Shown piece by piece: positions 16,429-25,336 of a DNA stretch of 39,547 nucleotides. Both the position numbers and the translations under genes were made by a program. The stretch spans positions 1-39,547 of the forward strand of contig JAPOLH010000004.1 in NCBI GenBank assembly GCA_029977225.1, written 5' to 3'. The first letter of the stretch is position 1; every line of letters starts with the position of its first letter. The notes beneath the pieces are model-generated. The model had not been told where the DNA came from. It ran no database searches and worked only from the letters and a program-made list of their open reading frames with translations. Source of the DNA: Verrucomicrobiaceae bacterium. GTDB lineage: Bacteria; Verrucomicrobiota; Verrucomicrobiia; Verrucomicrobiales; Akkermansiaceae.

Positions 16429-18267
16429 TCAACCGCCGGTGCGCGGTGTACGCTTCTTCTGGGAATCCGGCGTCACATTGCGCATGCCGTTGCGTTGCTT
16501 TTGCATCTCGGCTTGGCGCTCGGCCATGCGTTGCACCCATGATTTTCCTGCACCCTTCACTGGCTTGAGCTCGGGCTCAGGCACCTTGTTCATGAGCCAT
16601 GTCTGCCCGATGGAGAAAATATTCTGGGTCGTCCAATACAAGGCGAGCGCCGAGGCGAAGTTGTAACAGAAGAAAAAGAACATGAACGGCATCAGCATGA
16701 TGATGCGTTGCTGCATCTTGTCGCCCGTCTTCGGGGTCATTTGAATTTGCAGGAAGCTGGTGACGGCCATCACGATCGGCAGAAGGTTGAGCGGGATGCC
16801 CGCGAAGTGCCAGACGGTGTCGGGTTGTGAGAGGTCGTCGACCCAGAGGAAACCCTGACCGCGTAGCTCCACGGCGTATTGCAGCATGCGATAGAAACCG
16901 AAGAAGATCGGAATCTGGATCAGCATCGGCAGGCAACCGCCAAGCGGATTGATGCCAAATTTCCGGTAGAGCCCCATCATCTCGGTGTTGAGCTTGTTGG
17001 GATCGTCGCCGTATTTTTCCTTCAGCTTCGCCATCTCCGGCTGAAGCTTGGCCATGCGCTTCATCGTGTGAGTCGATTTTGCGTGAAGCGGCCAGATCGC
17101 GGTGCGCACGGTGATGGTCAGAAGGATGATCGCTAGCCCCCATGCCCACTTTGGTGAGACGTTGTCGATGAGGTGATGGAAGCTGTTGAGCAGCCAGTTG
17201 AGCGGACGCGAGACCCACCAGAACCACCCGTATTGCATCACATCGCCCCAGCCTTCGCCGAAAACGCCGTCCATTTTGCGAAGCATCGGGTTGTGCTTTG
17301 GACCGATGAAGATGCGATAGCCGAGCGAGGCGGAAGATGCGGCGTTGAGCTGTAAAGCAGGCAGGCGAAGACCGCCATTGACCGAGGTCACGGGGCGCGC
17401 ATCGCTGGGCAGCGTGACTTGGGATGACCTTGCCCACATCGAGGTGAGTGCGGTTTCTTTCGGTTGGACGACGGTGGCAAAAAACTGGTTGGTCACACCT
17501 GCGAATTGGATCGGCGTGTTGGTCGGGCTGCCAACGATTGATTTCGCGGATGAGAACCACCCGCCCTTAAAGCTGGATCCATCGGTGAAATGGATCGTGT
17601 CGTTGTCGCGCCAGAAATAGCCGGTTTGTTGCGGGACCTCCGCGTGATAAAGCGGCGAGGCTTCGCCGAGGAAGAGACTCCATTGGCCAAGATTCACTGC
17701 GCTGCCTGTTGGGTTTTCAAAGCGCAACTCGAGATCGATCAGATAGGGCGCACCTGCTTCGTTGCTTTCATTGAGTGAATAGATTTTTTTCGCGATGATG
17801 CCAGACGGCAGTGTGGCGCTGTAAACGATCTTTTTGCCCTCGACCGATTCTGTGTCGATCTTGGAAAAAATCATGTTTTCCAGTATTTCGCCCGCGCCCG
17901 CTAGCGTACCGATGCCACCGATGTGGAAGCGGTTAATCTCGACCTTGCTGGTCTTGCTGCCGACTTCGAATTCGTTTTGAAAAACTGCGGTTTTGATGCC
18001 GCCGCCGATGTTGGTGAAGACGAAGGAAACTTTATCGTTGGAGAGCGTCACCAACTCCTCTTCGGCCGGCGGCGGTGGTGGGGTGACGATGAGACCGGCG
18101 CTGCTTTCCTTTGAGGTAGGCTCGATTGCCGGCTTGGTTTTTTGCAGCGCTTCTTCGCGTGCGCGGGCCTCGGCCACGGCGCGTTGGTTTTTTGATGCGT
18201 AGTGGAAATTGAGGGCCAGCAAGCCGCCACAGATGGCGAGGACTACCCAAGTTTTGCGATCGTACAT
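16429..18267 (-). CDS. yidC: Membrane protein insertase YidC
   Basis: The 612-residue protein inserts and folds inner-membrane proteins, alone or with SecYEG. It has the Gram-negative layout: a first transmembrane helix (about 7-24), a Pro-rich linker, a large periplasmic beta domain (about 70-345) and the C-terminal five-helix insertase core. The core contains the conserved groove arginine in LTITVRTAIWPLHAKS, the coiled-coil MKRMAKLQPEMAKLKEKYG and GGCLPMLIQIPIFFGFYRML. The C-terminal tail of about 60 residues is basic, which may help ribosome contact. It lies 18 bases after yidD and 30 before menD. Confidence 0.97.
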   Translation of the reverse strand: MYDRKTWVVLAICGGLLALNFHYASKNQRAVAEARAREEALQKTKPAIEPTSKESSAGLIVTPPPPPAEEELVTLSNDKVSFVFTNIGGGIKTAVFQNEFEVGSKTSKVEINRFHIGGIGTLAGAGEILENMIFSKIDTESVEGKKIVYSATLPSGIIAKKIYSLNESNEAGAPYLIDLELRFENPTGSAVNLGQWSLFLGEASPLYHAEVPQQTGYFWRDNDTIHFTDGSSFKGGWFSSAKSIVGSPTNTPIQFAGVTNQFFATVVQPKETALTSMWARSSQVTLPSDARPVTSVNGGLRLPALQLNAASSASLGYRIFIGPKHNPMLRKMDGVFGEGWGDVMQYGWFWWVSRPLNWLLNSFHHLIDNVSPKWAWGLAIILLTITVRTAIWPLHAKSTHTMKRMAKLQPEMAKLKEKYGDDPNKLNTEMMGLYRKFGINPLGGCLPMLIQIPIFFGFYRMLQYAVELRGQGFLWVDDLSQPDTVWHFAGIPLNLLPIVMAVTSFLQIQMTPKTGDKMQQRIIMLMPFMFFFFCYNFASALALYWTTQNIFSIGQTWLMNKVPEPELKPVKGAGKSWVQRMAERQAEMQKQRNGMRNVTPDSQKKRTPRTGG

Positions 18268-18285
18268 GTGAGGATGGAATGCGGG

Positions 18286-18558
18286 TTAGGGATGATTGGC
18301 TTTGGAGGGGGCTGCCGGTGGCACAGGGTCATAACCGCAGCCACCCCAGGGATGACAGCGCAAAATCCGGCGAATGCCATGCCACGATCCGATCAGAGGG
18401 CCGTGGGTTTCGACAGCTTGAAGGAAATAATGCGAGCATGATGGCGTGAATCGACAGCCGGCGCCCGGGCCTGCGGCAAATTTGATCATCGGTCGCAGAG
18501 CGATTTGGTAAAAACGGATGAGACCGCGAAGCAGAGATGTGGCGATGCGCGAGATCAT
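18286..18558 (-). CDS. yidD: Membrane protein insertion efficiency factor YidD
   Basis: This 90-residue protein belongs to the small YidD family, which improves YidC-dependent insertion at the inner membrane. It starts with an amphipathic helix (ATSLLRGLIRFYQIALRP) and has the diagnostic CRFTPSCSHY and the C-terminal RILRCHPWGGCGYDPVP segments. The ATG at 18558 overlaps the rnpA stop as ATGA, which fixes the start and suggests coupled translation. A longer open frame upstream is only the shadow of rnpA. The order rpmH-rnpA-yidD-yidC is widely conserved. Confidence 0.95.
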   Translation of the reverse strand: MISRIATSLLRGLIRFYQIALRPMIKFAAGPGAGCRFTPSCSHYFLQAVETHGPLIGSWHGIRRILRCHPWGGCGYDPVPPAAPSKANHP

Positions 18559-18920
18559 GCGTCTGCGGATTTGTCCGGAATCAACTTGAGTCTGCGTGCT
18601 TGGTTGAGCCAATCGGCCTCCAGTTCGGCGAAGCTCGCTTTGGCCGCACCGGGTCGTGCGATGGTGACGAGAAATCGCTTCGGCTCGGTAAAGTTTGGAG
18701 CGTAGGCTTGCACAAGGGCGCGGAAGCGGCGGCGCAGGAGATTTCGCTCGTGGGCTTTGCCGGCGCGGCGGCTGGTGATGAATCCAGTGCGCAAGGTGTT
18801 GAGCGACGGGTCGGCGAGCGTGCTGAGGATCAAGAAGCGGCCGGTTTTGGCTTGGCCTGATTGGCGCACACGGGCGAAGTCGCCACGCTGCTTCATGCTG
18901 CATTTGCGCGGAAGTCTCAT
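18555..18920 (-). CDS. rnpA: Ribonuclease P protein component
   Basis: The 121-residue basic protein is the protein subunit of RNase P, which matures tRNA 5' ends. It begins with MRLPRKCSMKQRGDFARV, the typical RnpA N-terminus, and has the RNR-type motif in AHERNLLRRRFRALV. Sequence similarity starts at the ATG at 18920; the frame extends 15 codons further upstream without similarity. It lies 45 bases after rpmH and overlaps yidD by four bases. Confidence 0.94.
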   Translation of the reverse strand: MRLPRKCSMKQRGDFARVRQSGQAKTGRFLILSTLADPSLNTLRTGFITSRRAGKAHERNLLRRRFRALVQAYAPNFTEPKRFLVTIARPGAAKASFAELEADWLNQARRLKLIPDKSADA

Positions 18921-18965
18921 CGATGGGCCGGAAAGTGAGCCCGTTGCCGCGAGGCAGTTAGGCAA

Positions 18966-19151
18966 TTAGGACCCGTGTTGCGTCGTGTGACGCTTGAACG
19001 GATTCTCGGCACCCTTTGGCACGAGGCGCTTGCGGCCCTTTTGGCGGCGGCGGCGAAGGATGTCGCGGCCGGCTTTGGTGGCCATGCGGGCGCGGAAGCC
19101 GAATTGTTGTTTCCGGGTGCGCTTGGAGGGCTGGAAGGTGCGTTTGCTCAT
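18966..19151 (-). CDS. rpmH: 50S ribosomal protein L34
   Basis: The 61-residue protein contains the complete L34 sequence ([19 protein letters not shown], then [22 protein letters not shown]) and a C-terminal tail of about 15 residues beyond the usual 44-47. L34 is a small 23S rRNA-binding protein. A GAGG eight bases before the ATG is the only convincing Shine-Dalgarno match that I saw in the window. A good promoter candidate lies about 60-85 bases upstream. It heads the rnpA-yidD-yidC-menD block. dnaA, often next to rpmH, is not present. Confidence 0.96.
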   Translation of the reverse strand: MSKRTFQPSKRTRKQQFGFRARMATKAGRDILRRRRQKGRKRLVPKGAENPFKRHTTQHGS

Positions 19152-19484
19152 GGCTTGGGCCTCGTTGGAAATTAAGGATGGTGCGCCCAGCAGTGGGCGC
19201 GGGGCGGAGAGACTAGGAGAATGGTGCCGGATGTCAATGCACCAGTGATGGAAAATTTTAGAAAATGGCGATTTCGAGGGAATTTGCCTCTATTCGCGCG
19301 GATTTGTTGGTCTTTTGGCCGTCACCAGCAGCACGAGGCCTATCATTTTGGCTTCTTCAGCAAGTTTCTCACGCTCTTTGGTCAGCGATGTTATCATAGA
19401 GAAGCGTGGGCTGAAATAATGGTCACCCCATGGATGGCAAGGATCCGATGTTGGCGGGCTGGGGTTTTCGTGCGATGCTTCGGC
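19152..19484. other. Divergent intergenic region upstream of rpmH
   Basis: This stretch of 333 bases lies between rpmH and the small zinc-protein gene. It holds the rpmH promoter candidate at 19210-19237. I looked for DnaA boxes (TTATCCACA-like), because rpmH is often near the chromosome origin, and found none. Open frames here lack any recognisable similarity. The promoter of the rightward genes should be here but I cannot place it. Confidence 0.5.
19210..19237 (-). promoter_or_regulatory. Putative sigma-70-type promoter of rpmH
   Basis: On the minus strand, a perfect TTGACA (19237-19232) is followed after 16 bases by TAGTCT (19215-19210). Transcription would start near 19203, leaving a leader of about 50 bases before rpmH. 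The -35 box is exact and the -10 box weak. Confidence 0.55.
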
Positions 19485-19655
19485 ATGGACTTCGCAGAGG
19501 TCACCTGTCCGACGTGTTTTGAGTTCTTCGAGGTGGCGGTGCCGCCGCCGGAGGAACAGCCTGCGGAGGTGGATTACGATTGCGAGGTGTGTTGCCGGCC
19601 GATGGTGATCGTGTTCAACGGCGAGGAGGTTTACGCGAAGGGTTTGGGCGAATGA
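19485..19655 (+). CDS. Small CPXCG-type zinc-binding protein
   Basis: This 56-residue acidic protein has two cysteine pairs, Cys8/Cys11 (CPTC) and Cys33/Cys36 in YDCEVCCRPM, the pattern of the CPXCG family of small zinc ribbons. The family is widespread and of unknown function. The ATG at 19485 places the first cysteine motif at the usual distance from the start; the longer upstream frame is not conserved in composition. The stop overlaps the start of the metallo-hydrolase gene as ATGA, so the two are probably coupled. Confidence 0.82.
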   Translation: MDFAEVTCPTCFEFFEVAVPPPEEQPAEVDYDCEVCCRPMVIVFNGEEVYAKGLGE

Positions 19656-20574
19656 AGAGAGAGCCTGATCCATCGTTTGCGCCACCGGGTGCGCGTTATT
19701 CCGGATTGCTGCCGCAAAAGGGCTGGCCTGTGCGCAACTTGAAATTTTTGCGCCATCGCGTCGTGCCTGGCATGTTTCGCCGTCGCGCGGGCAATGTGCT
19801 TGAGCCTGTATTGGCGCCACCAGAGGATGGCAAGGTGCGCGTCACATGGATCGGGCACGCTTCGTTTTTCCTGCAATTTGCCGGGCACTCGGTGATCGTC
19901 GATCCAAACTGGGCCAAGTGGCACGGTCCGGTGAAACGTCATCGTCAACCCGGGCTCGATCTTCATGGCGTGCCAGAGGTCGATCTCGTGTTGGTGACGC
20001 ACGCGCACTTCGATCACTTGCACAAGCCGAGCCTCAAGATTCTGCAGGCCCGTGAGGGAATCGTAGTTCCTCAAGGCAGTGGGTCATTGGTGAAAAAACT
20101 TGGATTTCCCGCGACCTACGAGATGAGCGTTTGGGATCAGTTGCAGTTTGATCAGCTCGAGATCGTCCACACGCCATCGCATCATTGGGGCGCGCGATTT
20201 CTTCACGACACGCATCGCGATTACGGCGGCTACATCGTGCGGGCCGGCGGCAAAAGCGTGTTTCACTGCGGCGACAGCGCGTACTTTGGCGGCTTCGCCG
20301 AAATCGGCGTGAAGCACAACATCGACATCGCGCTGATGCCGATCGGTGCCTACGAATCACCCAGCGGCCGCGATGTGCACATGAACCCGGAGGAGGCCGC
20401 TCGCGCCTTCATCGACCTCAACGCGAAATTGCTCATTCCGATGCATTACGGGACTTTTCCGCTCGGCAACAGCCGCACAACGAGCCGGTCGAGCGCTTGC
20501 TGGCGGAGGCTGATCGCCTCGGGATCAGCGAGCAGGTACTGGTGCCGGAAGAGGGGGTCGGAATCGAGTGGTAA
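19652..20574 (+). CDS. NAPE-PLD-like metallo-beta-lactamase-fold hydrolase, frameshifted
   Basis: The protein has the metallo-beta-lactamase fold of the COG2220/NAPE-PLD-like group: WIGHASFFLQFAGHSVIVDP, the metal-binding THAHFDH, HCGDSAYFGGF, and the closing IPMHYGTFPLGN. The substrate is unknown. After GN the reading frame changes: the expected C-terminus (EPVERLLAEADRLGISEQVL and on) continues in another frame to a TAA at 20572-20574. A single missing base at about 20470-20472 explains it; inserting one G there would restore GNEPHNEPVE and a protein of 307 residues. Without it, the frame runs on into msrA. The start overlaps the zinc-protein stop. Confidence 0.8.
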
Positions 20575-20605
20575 AATCCGTGTGCTGTGCGAAATTTTCG
20601 GCCTC

Positions 20606-21244
20606 GTGAAATCATCCGCAATCAAATCCTGCTGGATGGCGCTGCTGGGCATGTTGCCGATGCTGGCCTCCTGCGAACCCGACCCAAAACCGATGAACGA
20701 CAATCCCGCCGCGCTGCCGTCAATTCCCGATAAAGCTGAAATCGCGACTTTGGGCGCGGGGTGCTATTGGTGCATCGAGGCGGCCTTTAAGCAACTTGAT
20801 GGGGTCTATTCCGTGACCTCAGGCTTCATGGGGGGGCATGTGCCCAATCCGACCTATGATGATGTTTGCGGCGGCGAGAGTGGTCATGCCGAAGTGGTAC
20901 GAGTGGTTTTTGATCCGCATAAAATCACCTACGCCAAATTGCTGGACTGGTTCTGGAAATTGCATGATCCCACCACGCTCAACCGTCAGGGCAACGATGT
21001 GGGCACCCAGTATCGCTCAGTGATTTTTTATCATTCGGAAGAGCAGAAAAAGGCCGCCGAGGCTTCGAAAGCGGCAGCGGCGCCGAAGTTTGAGGATCCG
21101 ATTGTGACAGAGATCAGTGCCGCGTCCGACTTCCATCCGGCACCGGAGTACCATCAGGACTATTATTTCCAAAACAAGTCCAAGAACCCGTATTGCAGGT
21201 TCGTGATCGAGCCCAAACTCAGAAAGCTCAAGCTCGACCATTGA
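20606..21244 (+). CDS. msrA: Peptide methionine sulfoxide reductase A, lipoprotein form
   Basis: The protein repairs oxidised methionine (S-sulfoxide) in proteins. From a GTG at 20606 it has 212 residues: a lipoprotein signal with lipobox LASC (Cys23), a short linker, and the MsrA domain. The catalytic cysteine is Cys53 in GAGCYWC, with Cys56 nearby, followed by GFMGGHVPNPTYDDVCGGESGHAE and DVGTQYRSVIFYHS. The C-terminal EYHQDYYFQNK is typical. The signal suggests action in the envelope rather than the cytoplasm. The same frame is open back into the upstream hydrolase only because of the frameshift there. No msrB is present here. Confidence 0.9.
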   Translation: MKSSAIKSCWMALLGMLPMLASCEPDPKPMNDNPAALPSIPDKAEIATLGAGCYWCIEAAFKQLDGVYSVTSGFMGGHVPNPTYDDVCGGESGHAEVVRVVFDPHKITYAKLLDWFWKLHDPTTLNRQGNDVGTQYRSVIFYHSEEQKKAAEASKAAAAPKFEDPIVTEISAASDFHPAPEYHQDYYFQNKSKNPYCRFVIEPKLRKLKLDH

Positions 21245-21320
21245 GCGCGGAGCCCGGCTTTTTTTCGGGGCTTGGATATTGGAGAAATGCTGGCAATTTA
21301 CGGCCAGTTCAGCACGAGCC

Positions 21321-22514
21321 ATGTTTTCCTCAATTCGCAAGCCCATCTTCCTCATCGCCCTTTTTTTCGTCGCCTATGGCGCGGTTTCCGCCTTGCGCAA
21401 GTGCGGGAGTGGCGAAAGTCCTTCAACTTGGTTGCCGGGGCTTTCGCAAAAACCATCGGAGCGAAAACCGGAAAAATTCACCTTGCCTGAGCTGCCGCCA
21501 CTCAATGTCGGCAATGTCGAATTGCTCTCAAGACTCAACGACGAATACGCAACTCTCACCCGCGCGGTGGTGCCGTCGGTGGTGAGTATCGACACGCAAG
21601 GCATCCAAACCCAGCGCCTCGCGGATTTTTGGGGGCGCGTGTACGAAAGGCGGATGCCCACTCAAGGCCAAGGTTCGGGCGTGATTGTTTCCAAGGAAGG
21701 CCATGTCGTGACCAACCACCATGTCGTGGCAGGTCAGCAAAAATTCCGCATCACGCTGCATGGCGGAAAAACCTACACTGCGCGCTTGATCGGTGAGGAT
21801 CGCCTGCTCGACATCGCGGTGCTCAAGATTGACGACAAAGGTCCCTTTCAACCACTCAAGCTCGGCGACTCGTCGCAAGTGCAGGTGGGTCAGTTGGTTT
21901 TCGCTGTCGGAAATCCTTTCGGCCTCGGTGAAACGGTGACGCAGGGAATCATCTCTGCCAAGGAGCGATCGATCTCCGACAACCAGCGCGATCTCTTCCA
22001 AACCGATGCAGCGATCAACCCAGGCAATTCCGGCGGCCCGCTGGTGAATTTGCGTGGCGAAATCATCGGCATCAATGTCGCGATCTTTTCACCCGACCGC
22101 CAGAATCCCGGCTTCCAGGGTGTGGGTTTCTCAATCCCAGCGAACGATGTGCGCGATGCCATCGAGCAGATTCTTGAGCGTGGTCGGCCGATCCGCGGAT
22201 TTCTCGGCGTGCAGATGCGCGATCTTGACCTGATGTTGCGCTCGCATCTCGATTATGGTGGTCAAAGCGGTGCCTTGGTGACGGCAATCGTTCCTGGCTC
22301 GCCGGCGGAAGCGGCGGGGCTGCAGCAATGGGATGTGATCGTTTCGATCGATGGCAAAGCCATTCAAACGTCGAATCAATTGTTCAGCATCATTCAAGGC
22401 TCGCGCGTTGGCGGCACGGTAACGATCGAAGTGTGGCGCGGCGGGTTGATTGTGAAACTTCAGGCAAAAATTGCCGAGAGCGACGCTGAGGCATCGGTTC
22501 CGCCGGACAAATGA
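21321..22514 (+). CDS. HtrA/DegP-like periplasmic serine protease, one PDZ
   Basis: The 397-residue protein has an N-terminal membrane anchor (about 8-24), a trypsin-like domain and a single C-terminal PDZ domain (about 295-385), the DegS-like layout. The catalytic triad is His134 (TNHHVV), Asp164 (LLDIAVLKI) and Ser237 (NPGNSGGP). HtrA proteases degrade damaged envelope proteins or, as DegS, start sigma-E signalling together with RseP, whose gene is also in this window. The ATG at 21321 gives a clean anchor; the frame opens 14 codons upstream at a TTG without signal character. The OmpA-domain gene follows 56 bases later. Confidence 0.93.
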   Translation: MFSSIRKPIFLIALFFVAYGAVSALRKCGSGESPSTWLPGLSQKPSERKPEKFTLPELPPLNVGNVELLSRLNDEYATLTRAVVPSVVSIDTQGIQTQRLADFWGRVYERRMPTQGQGSGVIVSKEGHVVTNHHVVAGQQKFRITLHGGKTYTARLIGEDRLLDIAVLKIDDKGPFQPLKLGDSSQVQVGQLVFAVGNPFGLGETVTQGIISAKERSISDNQRDLFQTDAAINPGNSGGPLVNLRGEIIGINVAIFSPDRQNPGFQGVGFSIPANDVRDAIEQILERGRPIRGFLGVQMRDLDLMLRSHLDYGGQSGALVTAIVPGSPAEAAGLQQWDVIVSIDGKAIQTSNQLFSIIQGSRVGGTVTIEVWRGGLIVKLQAKIAESDAEASVPPDK

Positions 22515-22570
22515 TCTGCCAATATTTTTCATCTCCAATCATCAACTCATAGCTCCATCACAATCTTCTC

Positions 22571-23848
22571 ATGAAAGCTCCTCATTGGTTTTTGGGTCTG
22601 GCCGGAGTGCTGACCATTTCGGCAATCGCACTTTGGTTTATCCGCCCCGGTGTTCCCCAAAAAACGCATGAAAAGCCTCAAGCGCCCGCGCTTATTCAGC
22701 CGCCCGCGGAGCTTGCGCCAAGTGCCGAGCCAATTGTGCCGAATGAGCAACCCGCTCCACCGGCAATTGTCGCCAGCTATGCTGATCCTGCGGAACTCAT
22801 GAAACGCATCGCTGCCGCTTTCGAGTCGGGTGATGTTTTGGCGTTGGAAAAACTTTTAGGCGATTCTCGACTCGACGTGGCAAGTCGTGAGTTGCTGCGC
22901 GGTCTGCTGGCATCGAAGCCGCAGCTTGTACAAGGAGGCATCCGCGAGGTCGGCGAGTTGGAATTGAACAAGCGCGTGCGCTGGTCGCTCGAGCTCGAGG
23001 GCGGCGGCCGCATCGTGCTTGATTTGATTAACAATGCCGGACTCTGGTCAGTGGAAAAATTTCTTTTGCTCGCGCGTGATGGCGAAAACGCAGGACAGGC
23101 CACAACGAATGATTCACTCGCGGTGGCCGATGTTTTTTTGCAGGCGGTGCTGAATCAAAAGTTTGAAATCGCGCGCATGCATGTGGATCCGAAGTCGGTG
23201 AGCGATGCCAAGATCGCGGGCCTATGCATCCTTTTCGAGGAGGGCATGTATCAATTGCGCAAATCGAAGCCGCTGCGCTCGATGCTGCAAAAGCCTGATC
23301 TCGCAGGCTATCTCGCCAACATCGAGGCTACCGATGGATCCCAAGACGCAGGCTTTTCGCTGACACTGAAGACTTCCGGCAGTCCGGCCCAATGGCTTGT
23401 GAGTGAGATCAATCTGGATCGCTTGCTTGCGGATTTCGCACGACGCGTTGCGGGTGGCGACGTTTATTATTCGCCTCTGGTGAAGAACCCTGCGGGTGGT
23501 GACACGCTGGCGCTTTACTTTGGTTTTGATGAGGACGAGGTGAATCCCCGCACGAAGAGGCAGTTGGAGATCGTGTCGAAAATTCTGCGCGCCGACCCTG
23601 CCAAAAAAATTACGCTGAGTGGACACACCGACGCGCTAGGAACAAGGAATTACAACGACGATCTCTCCGGTCGCCGCGCCTCCGTAGTGCGTGATTTGCT
23701 TATCGAAGCCGGTGTTTCTTCGACTCAAATCGTGACGGTTGCGAAAGGATCAAGTCAACCGCGCAGGCCGAATGTGACCGAGGGGGGCGTCGACAATCCC
23801 GATGGCCGCAAGGTCAACCGCCGTACCGAGATTTACCTCGATTTCTAA
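22571..23848 (+). CDS. OmpA-domain envelope protein with N-terminal anchor
   Basis: The 425-residue protein has an N-terminal transmembrane segment (about 6-24), a Pro/Ala-rich linker (about 27-68), a middle region of unknown fold (about 70-300) and a C-terminal OmpA-type peptidoglycan-binding domain (about 311-425). The last shows LYFGFDEDEVNPRTKRQLE, then SGHTDALGTRNYNDDLSGRR and the closing RKVNRRTEIYL. It probably tethers the membrane to the cell wall. The anchor looks uncleaved, giving an inner-membrane topology. It lies between the HtrA-like gene and the efflux genes, with 51 bases to the next start, and could be cotranscribed with either. Confidence 0.85.
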   Translation: MKAPHWFLGLAGVLTISAIALWFIRPGVPQKTHEKPQAPALIQPPAELAPSAEPIVPNEQPAPPAIVASYADPAELMKRIAAAFESGDVLALEKLLGDSRLDVASRELLRGLLASKPQLVQGGIREVGELELNKRVRWSLELEGGGRIVLDLINNAGLWSVEKFLLLARDGENAGQATTNDSLAVADVFLQAVLNQKFEIARMHVDPKSVSDAKIAGLCILFEEGMYQLRKSKPLRSMLQKPDLAGYLANIEATDGSQDAGFSLTLKTSGSPAQWLVSEINLDRLLADFARRVAGGDVYYSPLVKNPAGGDTLALYFGFDEDEVNPRTKRQLEIVSKILRADPAKKITLSGHTDALGTRNYNDDLSGRRASVVRDLLIEAGVSSTQIVTVAKGSSQPRRPNVTEGGVDNPDGRKVNRRTEIYLDF

Positions 23849-23899
23849 CAGTAAGCTATTTTGTCATCTTGCCCACATTTCATAAGCCGACAAGCGGCC

Positions 23900-25306
23900 A
23901 TGGAGCTGCGCGGATTTTGCAGCCGAAATGCCGCGTGGGTCTTGCTGTTGTTTTTTTCATGGGCTGTGGCTGGCTGTGCCGATAGCGCGCCCGGCGCAGG
24001 ATCTGAGCCGCCTAAGACGTGGATCAACAGCACGGGATTTCCTATGGCATCGCCACAAAAGGATTTGGCGCGTTGGTGGGCGCGATTTGACGATCCGCAG
24101 ATGTCGAAGCTGATCACTGCCGGACTTGCCGGAAATCCCGGTATTGCTTCGGCGGCTGCGCGGGTGCGTGAGGCGCGGGCACGGCGCGATGAGGCAACGG
24201 CACAGCTCATGCCTTCGCTGGGCGGATCGCTTCGCGGCTTCGGCGATGCGGAGCGCGCGAATGGCGAATGGTTGTCAAACTCATCAGGTCGTGCCGCGCT
24301 CAATGCATCTTGGGAAGTCGATTGGTTTGGCAAGAACCGCAAGCTGGCAAAATCTGCTGCTGCTACATTTGCGGCAACGGAAGAAAACCTTCGCTCGGTG
24401 CAGGCATCGCTCGCGGCGGATATTGCGATCGCTTACACGCGCCTGCGCATTGATGAGGAGCGACTCTTTGTGTTGCGTGATATCGTCGTGAGCCGCGAAG
24501 AAACCTCGCGTCTAGCCTCATGGCGGCAACAGGCGGGCGAGGCTGATTCGCTTGAGTCGAGTCAAGCAAGCGCGAGTCTCGATCAAGCGCGTGCCGCGAT
24601 TCCGACGTTGGAGCAAACGATTGCGCAGCGTCGCAATCAACTTGCGTTGCTATGTGGTCGTGAGCCGGGCGCCTTCGATGTCGTGCTTTCCAGCACTCGT
24701 GGTCGCATTCCCGCACCGGCGCGAGACCTTGCTATCGGCATCCCAGCCGACACGATTCGGCAACGACCAGATGTGCGTGAGTCGGGTTGGAAAGTTTCGG
24801 CAGCAGTCGCCGAGCTCGACGCGTCCAAGGTGCAGCGCTACCCGTCGCTCAATTTGGCTGGCACGCTCGGCATCAACTCGCTTGCGGCAGAGAAAATTTT
24901 TCGCCCGGAAAAAACTGCGGCCGACCTGATTGTTGGCATCACGGGGCCGATTTTCGACGCGGGCCGCATTCGTGCCAACATCGAAGCGCGCGGCGCAGCT
25001 CTTGATGGCGCTTTGCAGGATTATCGTGACTCGGTGTTGACAGCGCTTTCCGAAGTTGAGGACGCGCTTATTGCTTGCCGTCGATCGGGCGAGCGGCTTG
25101 CAACGCTCGAAAAAGCTGTGGCATCTGCTCGTGAAGCGGCGACGCTTGCGCAGCAACGATACCAGGCCGGTGTCACCGACCTGATCACCGTGCTCGATGC
25201 ACAACGCACGCTGCTCGGTATCGAAGACAATCTCCTTGCCTCACGCGCCGAGCACATCACTGCCTACATCGATCTTTACAAGGCACTGGGTGGTGGATGG
25301 TCATGA
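23900..25306 (+). CDS. NodT-family outer membrane efflux lipoprotein (TolC-like)
   Basis: The 468-residue protein has a lipoprotein signal peptide ending in VAGC (Cys26) and the two long alpha-helical repeats of the TolC/OEP family. Typical NodT segments are LARWWARFDDPQMSKLI, ASWEVDWFGKNRKLAKSA, IPADTIRQRPDVRESGWK and YQAGVTDLITVLDAQRTLL. It forms the outer-membrane duct of tripartite pumps. I chose ATG 23900 for the clean signal; a TTG 13 codons upstream is also in frame. The membrane fusion protein starts 30 bases downstream, followed by the ABC ATPase and permease, so the four genes encode one pump. Confidence 0.93.
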   Translation: MELRGFCSRNAAWVLLLFFSWAVAGCADSAPGAGSEPPKTWINSTGFPMASPQKDLARWWARFDDPQMSKLITAGLAGNPGIASAAARVREARARRDEATAQLMPSLGGSLRGFGDAERANGEWLSNSSGRAALNASWEVDWFGKNRKLAKSAAATFAATEENLRSVQASLAADIAIAYTRLRIDEERLFVLRDIVVSREETSRLASWRQQAGEADSLESSQASASLDQARAAIPTLEQTIAQRRNQLALLCGREPGAFDVVLSSTRGRIPAPARDLAIGIPADTIRQRPDVRESGWKVSAAVAELDASKVQRYPSLNLAGTLGINSLAAEKIFRPEKTAADLIVGITGPIFDAGRIRANIEARGAALDGALQDYRDSVLTALSEVEDALIACRRSGERLATLEKAVASAREAATLAQQRYQAGVTDLITVLDAQRTLLGIEDNLLASRAEHITAYIDLYKALGGGWS

Positions 25307-25336
25307 GCAGCGGCATATTTTAATTTATCCATTCTG

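Noticed and set aside
19152-19484. Possible chromosome origin next to rpmH
   Set aside because: No DnaA boxes, no AT-rich unwinding stretch and no dnaA gene were seen.
19580-21244. A 554-codon frame that looks like a hydrolase-MsrA fusion
   Set aside because: The hydrolase C-terminus is found in another frame and MsrA has its own lipoprotein signal, so this is a frameshift artefact and not a real fusion.
21251-21272. T-rich stretch after msrA as a terminator
   Set aside because: Only a 5-bp stem can be formed and the T-run lies inside the loop, so it does not fit a Rho-independent terminator.
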